From Microstegium vimineum (lineage: Eukaryota > Streptophyta > Magnoliopsida > Poales > Poaceae), in NCBI GenBank assembly GCA_022036555.1, contig CM039123.1, forward strand, positions 16,094,326-16,158,325: a DNA stretch of 64,000 nt, read 5' to 3'. Numbering within the stretch: the first letter of the stretch is position 1; the number at the start of each line of letters is the position of its first letter. The notes beneath the pieces were generated by a model that did not search any database, was not told the origin of the DNA, and saw only the letters and a list, made by a program, of their open reading frames with translations. Position numbers and translations under genes: made by a program. Of this stretch, positions 1-9,265 are shown one piece after another.

Positions 1-1310
1 TGGGTCGCTGTCAAGTACAGAAGCGACCCGATCATGCTTCGGTACTCCGTCTGATCCACCACCTCTCCTTCCTCGTCCGCATCTAAAGCAGTCGTAGTCG
101 ACATGGGCGTTGAAAGAGGCTTTGCCTCACCCATGTCAAACTTCTTCAAGATATCCTTCGTGTACTTGCCTTGGTGCACAAACGTCCCTTCTCAGGTTTG
201 CTTGATTTGCAACCCGAGAAAGAAGGTCAACTCTCCCATCATGCTCATCTCAAATTCCCTACTCATAATATCTGCAAACTTAGCAACAAGAGCGTGAGAA
301 GAACCTCCAAAGATGGACTAGGAGAGTGTCTTTGCCTTGCTTGAGGAGGAAAAATGTCTTATCTTCCGATCCCATTTTGAAACACTTAGCTAGCAAGAAG
401 GTTCGCAATCTATCATACCAAGCTCTAGGGGCTTGTTTCAAACCGTACAAAGCTTTGTGGAGTTTAAAACATGGTTTGGAAACTTGGGATTTTCGAAACT
501 GGGAGGTTGCCTAACATACACTTCCTCCTCTATGTACCCATTCAAGAAAGCACTCTTAACGTCCATTTAAAAAAGTTTGAACCCCTTAGAAGCAGCAAAG
601 GCTAAAAGGATTCTAATGGCTTCTAAACGGGCAATAGGAGCAAAAGTTTCTTCATAGTCTATTCCCTCCTTTTGACAAAAGCCTTGTGCTACCAACCTAG
701 CCTTGTTTCACACTACCACCCCGTCCTCACTGTGTTTGTTTTTCAAAACCCACTTGGTTCCTATGGGATGGCAATTTGGTGGTGGTGGCACTAAGACCCA
801 AACGCGGTTTCACTCAAAGTTTTCCAACTCCTCATGCATGACATTAACCCAATCCGGATCCATCAATGCGTGTCCAACCTCTCGGGGCTCAAAAGACGCG
901 ACAAAAGCTGAATGAGCAAAGGGGGAAATACGATACGACCTGGAGCGCGTTGTGCGCTCGTCGATGTCGCCGATCATAGTCTGAGGAGGGTGGCGATGCT
1001 GACTGTGTAGCGGCGCCGCACGTGAAGAAGTCGCCTCCCCCTCGACAACAGCTGGAGCTTCCTCAGGTGCAACGGGCACCGACTGAGGAAGCTGCTCGAA
1101 CGGCCCCCATGTAGAGGAAGTAGACGGGTCGGGGCCGTGAGCCGAAATGGACGTCACAGGGTCGACTGGGGCAGCCAGTGGAGTTGGCTCGGGATCACCC
1201 CAATCGGCATCGTCCTGCTCCTCCTCCACAAAGATGCTGGTGTGCAAGTCATCCTCACCTGCAAGCTCAAAAGAAGTCGAAACACAAGGCATAGTCTCAT
1301 CGAAAGTCAC
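1..1310 (-). pseudogene. copia reverse transcriptase region and integrase-RT linker (broken)
   Basis: The complement matches, base for base over long stretches, the reverse transcriptase at 62254-63060 on the plus strand. An example is the acidic segment around 60-130, which lies just after the RT core. The upstream part (810-1310) encodes the acidic, Pro/Ser/Thr-rich linker between integrase and RT, beginning near a TFDETMPC motif. Several in-frame stops are present. The catalytic YVDD segment falls in a degraded part, and I could not confirm it as intact here. Confidence 0.8.
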
Positions 1311-1319
1311 CTCACAAGT

Positions 1320-2120
1320 CTACATCACTCCGTTAGTCTCAAGGTTAAGTACACGATAAGCATGAGAATGTAATGTATAACCAAGAAATATACTGTCTGA
1401 AGACCGTGACTCAAACTTTTCCAACTTACCCTTCTTGAGGATGAAACACTTGCACCCAAACACCCTTAGGTGACTTACCTTGGGTGGTCTTCCAAAACGC
1501 AACTCACAAGAAGTCTTCTTCTTGAAAGCTTAGAGAAAAATGCGATTGGAAACATAGCAAGCAGAATTTATCGCTTCGGCCCAATACCTCTTAGGAGTCC
1601 TATGCTCATCGAGCATCGTCCTAGCCATCTCAACAAGGGTATGATTCTTGCGCTCAACAACACCATTCTACTGGGGAGTGTAAGGAGAGGAAAATTGGTG
1701 ATCCAAACCTAAAGAAGAACAAAGAGATGCAAATTGAGCATTCTTGAATTCTGTGCCATTGTCACTGCGAATAGCTCTCATGGCATGCTTAGGTAGCTTA
1801 TTTTGCAATCTCAAAATCAGATCACGCACATGCATAAAAGCATCATCCTTACTCTCCAAAAAGAACACCCAAGAGTATCTCGAATAGTCATCAACGACTA
1901 CAACCACATACCACTTCCCTCCTTCCGACCTGACCCGAGCTGGACCAACTGTGTCCATATGTAAGAGCTTGCCGGGTCGAGTGGTCATGATCTCAGTTAT
2001 AGGAGGATGGGAAGCGGCAACCATCTTGCCATGCCTGCAAGGATGGCAAACCAAATCCTTCTCGAACTTTAGCTTTGACAATCCTTGGATAAGGTCCATT
2101 GAGCTAAGCCTTGCAAGCAA
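1320..2120 (-). pseudogene. copia integrase (broken by stops)
   Basis: On the minus strand this region shows an integrase core. It has an HMDTVGPARV motif with the first catalytic Asp, then VVVDDYSRYSW, then RSDNGTEFK with the second Asp, then NGVVERKN with the catalytic Glu. The usual copia integrase C-terminal motif (GRPPKVSHLRVFGCKCF) follows. A stop interrupts the reading between TPQ and NGVVERK near 1672, and another lies just upstream of the AFKKKTS motif near 1530. Integrase would insert the cDNA into the host genome; this copy cannot make the full protein. Confidence 0.85.
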
Positions 2121-2136
2121 GTCAAACTCAAATGTC

Positions 2137-2538
2137 TCAATCTCCTATGCCACTTCCAAAGATCGGAAGAAGAACCAGCAAGAAGACAACGAGAAGGTCC
2201 AGAAGAGATAGTAAATCCGCACGAAAAACCTTCCCGAAAGGCAAAATCCGGCAAACAAGCTCACCCTGAGAGTCCAAAATCCCAGACAAATTGGGTTTAA
2301 AGCTCACTTCAAAACCGTCTTTAAGGAGTTGCGAAACCGAGAGAAGGTTAAAATGCAAATTCGCAACCAAAGCAACATCCTTGAGGACAAAAGACGAATT
2401 GACTCGGATTGACCCTCGGGACACAACCTTACCTTTACTCTTATCCCCAAATGTGATGTACTCGGTGTGGCGCACGGGGTCGAGGCTGGAGAACCACTTG
2501 ACACTTCCGGTCATATGGCGTGAACATCCGGAATCCAC
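2137..2538 (-). pseudogene. copia aspartic protease
   Basis: The reading frame opens with DSGCSRHMTG, the Ty1-copia aspartic protease active site (D-S-G). LLSVSQLLKDGFEVSF follows, the usual protease C-terminal motif, with LVCRILPFGKVF shortly after. The domain processes the Gag-Pol polyprotein. The frame shifts near 2137, before integrase. The homologous second half of this segment reappears at 60326-60500 on the plus strand. Confidence 0.85.
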
Positions 2539-2948
2539 AAGCCAAGTCTCCTCCAGTCCTCCTTCCTACATCAATAAAAATACATAGGGTGAGCAAACGG
2601 CGCAACACTGGGGTTAGTAAACTGAGAAGGATACCAGTGTTGTCCCAATTGCCCAAAGAAATGGTTAGGAGGCATATAAAACATTTCCCTTCCCATAGAG
2701 GGGTAGCGATCACCACCATAGGAAAAAGGTGGTCCGCTAAAGGTGTGGGGAGTGAAGCCACCGCCACGAGGCCCGTAGTCGTATAGGTCACGACCGGTAC
2801 CTCACCGGGCACGACCACCGTGTGGTCTCGCCTCCTGAGGTCTAGCACCTTGAAGCATTGCACCTCTAGGCCTAGTAGTGCGCCTCTGAACTTCCGGTTC
2901 ACGCACCCCAACTGGTGTGTGGTACATGTCCTGGTTGTTCAACTCAAC

Positions 2949-3431
2949 CTACCGCCGCTCATCTCTCTTCCTCCTATAGCAAAACTCAGCCAAGTGCCCA
3001 TCCCGCTCACAGTACTCACAGTGGTACCTCACCGTACTCTTGGTAGGCACTCTCTTGGTGGGTTGGGTGGCTCTAACTTTCTTAGGAAGGGGATCACTAG
3101 AGATGTCTGGTAGGGTGTCAAGTGGGTTTCGAGGGTGGTTCAGTTTTGGAATCCACACTTGCTTCTGTGGAGTGGTTTTGGGTGGCTCTTCAAACACACC
3201 ATCTCTCACAGGAAACTTAGAGGTGTCGGTAGGCTTAGGTGGAGTGATCTTGGTAAGCTTAGGAGTTGTGGTGGGTTTCTCACTCTCGCTCAAACCACTG
3301 CACTCACCGATCTTACCAAACAAGCTATTGTCCTTCCCACCTATAGCAAAGCCTACTCCCAAGCTGCTAGCTCGCCTGCACTGGCTCAACATCATGCCCA
3401 ACTGCGGCTCTCGGCAAGGCACCCAGCTCAA
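2949..3431 (-). pseudogene. gag-pol linker with second CCHC zinc knuckle
   Basis: The frame ends in CEYCERDGHLAEFCYRRKR, which fits C-X2-C-X4-H-X4-C, preceded by a Lys/Pro/Thr-rich linker. This is a nucleic-acid-binding knuckle additional to the one in the main gag frame. A copia element with two knuckles and a long gag agrees with the SIRE/Maximus type. The frame is not continuous with the protease downstream or the main gag upstream. Confidence 0.65.
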
Positions 3432-3728
3432 GATGGACTAAAGGTATGTGTTTTCTTCCTCGGTACGCATCTTGTCGTGTCTGTACAACGCGATCTCAAG
3501 CTCCAAAACCTCAAAATGATCCGACTCTCTAGTGCTATCTGAGCTGACCTTCTCTAACACAACGATCCTAGCATCCTTCTGTGCCAGCTCAGAACGCAAG
3601 CCTAAGCAAGACTTGCACGCACCAAGTAAGCTAAGCCTAGCCTTCAGCTCACTAATCTCCTCAAGTAGAGTGCCATACTTGTCCCAGAGTGTGACAAGAT
3701 CAGACATGTGGATGGCACAAGCATCACA

Positions 3729-5162
3729 CTATACCTCCTCGGTAACCACCACTTGTGCCCTAGCAACCTCTAGCTCATGAAGCGTGCTAAGGTACTTTGC
3801 CTTGAAATCGTTCCTCTCACAAGCAGCACGCTTGAGCAAAACATCCTGACTAAGCAAGGTATCGTTCAGAGACTCAAGCTCAAGAGAGAGGGATTCGACG
3901 GTGGGTGATACCTCGGGTGTGTCAGAGTCGTAGTCGGGGTCATCCTTGCGCTTGCTGACCTTGCCTTCTTCAATCTCCATGGTGCAAAAGCCACCATGCT
4001 TGGCGTCGGCGTAGAAGCAGAGGCCGTTGAGCTTGTCCTCAACCTTTCCCTTCGACTCATCGTCGTCGCTCAAAGAAGAACCCCCATCAGTGGAGGAATC
4101 GATGTCGCTGAGGGAGGCGAGGAAGGCTCGGTGCTTGGCCTTCACCTTGTCGATCACCTTCTTCGAGGATCTCCGGTTGTAGCCGCCCTTGGCCTTGTGC
4201 TTGTCCTTGAAGCGGTGCTCGCACTTGTCCTTGCGCTTGGTGAAGTCACCCGCAGCTTTCTTGGGGCAGTTTGCGATGAAGTGATCCTCATCACCGCAAT
4301 GGTAGCACCCCTTGGCCGCGCCACCACGTCGTCGATTCAAACGGTTGTTGTGAAACCGTGAGAACTTAGTGATGACCAAAGCCAGCTCATCATCTCCATG
4401 CGCCTCCACTTGTTCCTCTATCACAGAGATCAAAGACAAAGCGAACGAAGAGTGTGAAGGGTTAGAGGAAGAAGAAGACACACCGCCGGGGCCGGAAACC
4501 AACGCCATGGATGGGTTCGATGGGTTCTCAAGCTTGGCCCGGGTATGGTGGTCAATCTCCGAGGACTTGAGCTTGCTGAACAGCTCGTCCACGGTCAGAG
4601 CATCATAGCCCGGTGACTCCTGAATGGCAGCCACCTTCATCTCTCACACCCTCCGATCAAGAGCATGCAAAAGCTTGATAGCCATCTCATGATCATCATA
4701 GAGCAAGTTGGCTCGATTAGCACGCATCTTGTTGATGAAAGATTGGAAGCGAGTGAACATCCCGTCAACAGATTCGCTGACCAACTGAATGAAGTTCTCG
4801 TACTCCCTACGGTACGTGTCGAAGAGTCTGGACTTGATCTGTGGGTTGTCCTCATGATATCTCACAAGTGTTTACCATATCTCTCGCGCTGTAGTGAGGT
4901 TTGAGACTGACTCAAACTCAGGAAGACACAAACTCGAGAAGAGAATGCTACGTGCTCTACTGTTTGCATTGTGTTGAGTGATTTGGAGTTGGTCAACACG
5001 AGCCGCAAGAACACGATAGCCCTCATTCTCACAAATCTCCCATATGTTCGAATCAACTCCTTGTAGATAGGCGGACATGCGCACCTTCCAGTAGGGGAAG
5101 TTTGTTCCATCGAAAAACAGAGGTTTGCCAACACCTCGCTCCATGTCGCCTCCGCGGATCAA
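3729..5162 (-). pseudogene. copia gag (nucleocapsid) with two premature stops
   Basis: The N-terminus (5162-4872) has the copia gag start PLFFDGTNFPYWKVRM. A stop after REIW separates it from 4865-4644 (…IKLLHALDRRV). A second stop, probably an old Trp codon, precedes the segment beginning MKVAAIQ at 4640. That C-terminal part carries CYHCGDEDHFIANC, a perfect CCHC knuckle, then a Lys-rich stretch, acidic Ser/Asp runs and a predicted coiled coil (LSLELESLNDTLLSQD). Gag would form the virus-like particle. The reading is collinear once the two nonsense codons are ignored. Confidence 0.85.
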
Positions 5163-5193
5163 GAACCGTGTAAGGTGGATTGATCCTTAACCG

Positions 5194-5207
5194 GCACTGA
5201 TACCAAT
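5194..5207 (-). other. primer binding site (initiator tRNA-Met)
   Basis: The minus strand directly inside the LTR reads TTGGTATCAGTGCC, close to the TGGTATCAGAGC complement of plant initiator tRNA-Met. It fixes the element's orientation and places the inner LTR edge at 5208. Confidence 0.8.
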
Positions 5208-7154
5208 TGAAGGACCGAGAACGGCGACTAGAGGGGGGTGAATGGGAGCCTCAAATTTCTCTCGAAATATTCGGGCCACTCTTCCCAAAAACCAATCCTA
5301 GTTGCTGGGTGCTCAACCTCCCCCTCGTGTTGCTCGGGGGATTCAGACGAAATCGAACAATTGAGAGCTCACCGGCAGTGGAGAGAAAATCACCGGAAAT
5401 CTCAAAACGTAAATTCTCGACCCCTAGAGAAAAGAGGCAAGAAGCTAGGCAAAACGGGAAGAGCGGGCAGGAGACAGACGCTGGAGACACTGGCGACGGA
5501 TGCTCCGACGTTGTGCAATAGATGCTGGGCGACGACGCTACAACAGAGAGCGATGGACGTTGGGCGAGCGTCTGACGCTTATGCAGAGCCGAACCCGAGA
5601 GGTCCTCCAGGCGATAGACACATCTGGCGGTACCTCGACGGACGCTAGTGAGCGTCTGACGCAATCACACAGAGAGCATATCAAACTCAAAAACCGACGG
5701 ACGCTATGGCGGGCAGGCGACGGACGATGGCGAGCGTCCGACGCGAACTTGAGCCGCGCAGACAGAGCGAGCGACGGACGCTGACGTCAGCACGTCCTAA
5801 CGTCCGACGCCTCTTGACAAAGCGTTTGACGCCCCCGAGCAGAGCACGATAAACGCAAAAACCGATTTTCTCTCCACCAAATCTTACCAAATCTTGACCA
5901 AATGTTCTCCACTAGCAACCCAACTTGGTAGGCATGTTTCTAGTGCTGTGGAGGAGCTATCCTAAAGAAATCATCGCTCAATTTGGTGAGGATTAAAGGG
6001 AAACGAGGATTTGGGGAAAAGGGGCAAGAACGAAGAACACCGTAAAGAAATCGCCCGATCTGTGTACTCAAGAGGTTTGAGGAAGGATCCTTCGGTGCAA
6101 AGATGCTCCTCTCGAATACGAACAACTTGGTTCAAACGGATTTGCATGAACTACTCCCCACAAAGAGATTTCATCTTGGGAACAAAAGGGAGCAAAAAGC
6201 AAAACGCGAAGAACACAAGCAAAACGGAGACACGATCAAGAAATCAAAAGTGCCATGGCTTACGGAGGTTACGGCCTCCGATTCCTCGCAACAATCACAA
6301 GTTCTTACACCGGTGACTCGGTGGATCTCAAGCAAGAAGAAGCTAGAGGGAGGGAAAACCTAGGAATTAGGTGGGAGAGAGGAAATGCAAGAGATGAGAT
6401 GAAGGATACCCCTTCATCCCCTATTTAACGGGCTTTGACTATTTCCCAAATACCCCCTAGATACATGAGTGAACTACCTAGCCTAAGCATTGCAGTCCAA
6501 ACTCTGGAAAATATCTTCGTCGATTTGAACGGACGGCCCCGCTTCCTGCCAGGAGTTGCCGTCGCCTCAACGCAACCTCCAGGATTCTGCCATGTGCCGC
6601 CCCCGCTTCCTCGGAAGCTCCGCCAGGGTTTTGAGGCTCAAACCCGCGAAATCCGCCACCGGTAGCTTTGGGCTCAACTACCGAACCCCGAGTTTTGAGG
6701 CCCAAGCTCGGAAACCGTCCTTGGATGGTTTTGAGGCCCAAACCACCAAACCGCTCGACTCGAGCCACCTTGTCCTCGCCCGGTCGGACTCCGAGTCCCA
6801 TGATCTTCCGCTCGACCCGCTCGTCCGCCGTCTTGACTTGGTCAACTCAGTCTACCTCCATGTCTTCTCGCACTCGCTGGTGCCAAGCACTAGCCACCAC
6901 AGCTAGTCCGCCAGCGCCTATGGTCCCTCAGTCCGAGCCCCGCTTCCGCCCTTCACCGCTCTCAGTCCATCGGCATGGCAAGCCTCTACTCGACCTCCTC
7001 CACGCCATTGACCATTGTCACTAGGCATAGCACCTACACACCATAAGCCGATAGACAGGCACACATTTGCTTTCGCAAAGAGGTTAGGGTAAGCCACTCA
7101 AACTGAAACACTAAAGTGTTGGTCAATCACTCATCATTAAAACTGAACATTCAT
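5208..7154 (-). repeat. 5' LTR of the left copia element (outer edge approximate)
   Basis: The inner edge is the TGAAGGACC at 5208, next to the PBS. A very similar edge (TGAAAGGACC, then CTAGAGGG and a G run) starts the solo LTR at 24553. The LTR contains a GACGGACGCT / AGCGTCYGACGC repeat field (about 5480-5830), a TTAAATAGGG TATA-like site on the minus strand near 6420, and a second short-repeat field (about 6615-6760, TTTTGAGGCCCAA units). The outer edge near 7154 (…GAACATTCA) is a guess, because the matching TSD lies outside the window. Confidence 0.6.
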
Positions 7155-7199
7155 GGGTACTTATCTACCATGTGCTCGCACAGGTGCCTGAATTTTAGT

Positions 7200-8400
7200 T
7201 TTACTAGCAAATATGCCTGTGCGTTGCAGCGGGAGCATTTTGCATGATAACTTAGATCACTTGTGCTTAGAAGATTTTATTTTAATGATCGAGTCATGTG
7301 TTTTAGTTCATTTTAGAATCAGTCTTTGTACTATGTCTGGTTGCGAATTACCATAACTATTGTATGGTCGAACACACTGTAATCTATTTCATTTTGGAAT
7401 GGTACTCTATGTAATATATTTTTAATGGCTTTATACTATGTTTAAACATTTCACTCTAACTCGTATTCACTGGAGTGATTTGGTTTTTCATATCTCTATA
7501 GATGGTTCTGAGCAATGTCAAATAAGAAATATCCTCCTTTAATACTGAAAAGGAAAAAAAGTAAGTGTATTCATATATTGCAATGAAATTAGTCTACTTT
7601 TGCTACAATTTGTACCTCAAACACACCATAGATTGATCAAATTGCACCAAAGTACTCTCTTCTTTAGAAAAACAATATATTTCTATGCGTATTTGTTGCA
7701 TTGTTGCTGTGTTTAGTACATTATAGTTCTTGAGGTAGAAATCAATTTTTTGCTTATTAAATCCTCTAATAACAAATTGATTTTTAAAATTTGATGCAAA
7801 TTTAATCATAGTCTGTTCGTAATTTTTATATATTTTAAATTATATATGCGATTTAGCTTGAGGGGGTTTTGGTTTTTTCTATCTTTAGGAGTGAAGCTAA
7901 TTTCGATTGGTATTTTCAAACGTCTATGCCTATGGACTCCTTTTAGCGTAAAACAGCCCAGTGCTTAAACAATTTCGATTAGAGTATAGTCTTAAATTAA
8001 GAATAGGGTACAACATTTCTTATCGGCCATAAGGGTGTTAGCAATGTTATTAAATAAAAAAATGGTGAACCATCACCAAAGATAGTTTGGTGTGGTAAGT
8101 CTCCACCCCGTCTAATGTTGAAGACCACAGTTCGAATCACACATGTTGCAAAGAAATTTTTGGATTTTTCGCAGACCGATTGTTGCATTGGGTTGTGGGT
8201 GGGTCGAGAAATGGTGACGGTAGTGGGCCGTCGGTGCGCCAGGCGGGAGTTTGGACTGGTTGCTGGAGTAAGTTGGCTAGACCCGATGCAGCTGGGGAGT
8301 GTCGGAAGAGTGAGTGGGCTATACAGTTAGCCCAACTTAGAATGGGCTGGACGAAAAAAAAGACTGAAATTTTGCCTTTTTATTAGGTATAGATATAGAT
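7200..8400. repeat. degenerate dispersed repeat, class uncertain
   Basis: The left edge resembles the ACTAGCAAATATGCCYGTGC…GTTGCARCGGG motif that I recall as frequent in grass genomes. The right edge is TTTTATTAGGTATAGATATAGAT, also a familiar grass repeat end. No coding capacity is seen. An internal AGTTCGAATC at 8129-8138 looks like a pol III B box, and the G/C-rich tail (8170-8350) is unlike the AT-rich middle. I cannot assign a superfamily. The element boundaries are by eye. Confidence 0.4.
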
Positions 8401-8972
8401 TTTTCACGCGACAGTTATTGCATATATTTTATTCTATAATTACAGTTTTAGTTTATTGCAAGTTATGTAGACAAGGTCTGTAATTTTTGGTTCTAGAAAT
8501 AAACAATATGTTAGACAAAACTACAAACCTTACAAATTTTATATATGTTGGCACAAAGACAATTTAACAATTACAATTGTTTCTATAGGAGGACAAGGAT
8601 AAAAATTTAATATGTTATAACACAAAGACAAATAACAAAATATAAAATTAACAACTAGTTGATGATGCATTAGTGTTGTTGCTTGAAATCATCTTAAAAT
8701 TTAGGCACTTTAAATATAAGAAAAGTGCAAAAATATTAAGGGTCTGTTGGTATAGATCAGCTTTGCTACTGATCAATATCCAAAAATATTAAGGGTTTAT
8801 GCTTTTAATAAAAGCCTTTCTGAATAATATTATTTGAAGAACATAAGCACAATGTATTCTTCGATATAATTTGAAATTGGTCGCGCTATAAAAACTGAGA
8901 CATAAAATAGAAAACAATGGAGGCTTCATCATAAACAACATTAATTGCACACCCTTTTTGAACAACAACGTA
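8401..8972. other. AT-rich spacer, no gene seen
   Basis: Roughly 570 bp of AT-rich sequence with no convincing ORF, RNA gene or element edge. A short repeated CAAAAATATTAAGGG occurs at about 8728 and 8781. It may be the far flank of the split CACTA element whose right end is at 40448, but no CACTACTACA terminus was found here. Confidence 0.5.
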
Positions 8973-9209
8973 GGCGCTTGTTTAGTTCCCTTCCAAATTT
9001 CAAAACTTTACAAGATTCCACATCCCATCGAATCTGTAAACACATGCATGAAATATTAAATGTAAGTAAAAAATATAACTAATTACATAGTTTATCTGTA
9101 ATTTCCAAGACGAATCTTTCGAACCTATCTACTCCATGATTGGACAACAATTACCAAATAAAAACAAAAGTGTTACAGTTTTCCAAATAATTTTGAATCT
9201 AAACAGGCC
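8973..9209. mobile_element. MITE (GGCCTTGTTTAGTTCC-type)
   Basis: The left end GGCGCTTGTTTAGTTCCC is the inverted complement, with mismatches, of the right end GAATCTAAACAGGCC. The middle (CACATCCCATCGAATC…ATGATTGGACAA…AAGTGTTACAG) matches the plan of an abundant non-coding grass MITE that I recall from sorghum-like genomes. It is 237 bp. A TSD is not clear. The superfamily (PIF/Harbinger or hAT) is left open. Confidence 0.75.
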
Positions 9210-9265
9210 AACTCTAAAAAATAGACACACAAATTACAATAACCCTCTTCTTGATCATGAACAAT

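Larger units (their letters stand above)
1..5207 (-). mobile_element. Ty1-copia (SIRE/Maximus-like) element, internal region, truncated by window edge
   Basis: Read on the minus strand from 5207 down to 1, the order is PBS, gag with a zinc knuckle, a second CCHC region, aspartic protease, integrase and reverse transcriptase. Protease-integrase-RT is the Ty1-copia order. The polyprotein is split by stops and frameshifts, so this copy is defective. The 3' half of RT, the RNase H and the 3' LTR lie outside the window. The same coding sequence is found again, in plus orientation, at 60326-63737. The SIRE/Maximus assignment rests on the LTR edge and the long gag and is an inference. Confidence 0.9.

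Noticed and set aside
6435..7024. ORFs of 76-118 codons on both strands
   Set aside because: They are within the copia LTR and caused by TTTTGAGGCCCAA repeats; no conserved motif.
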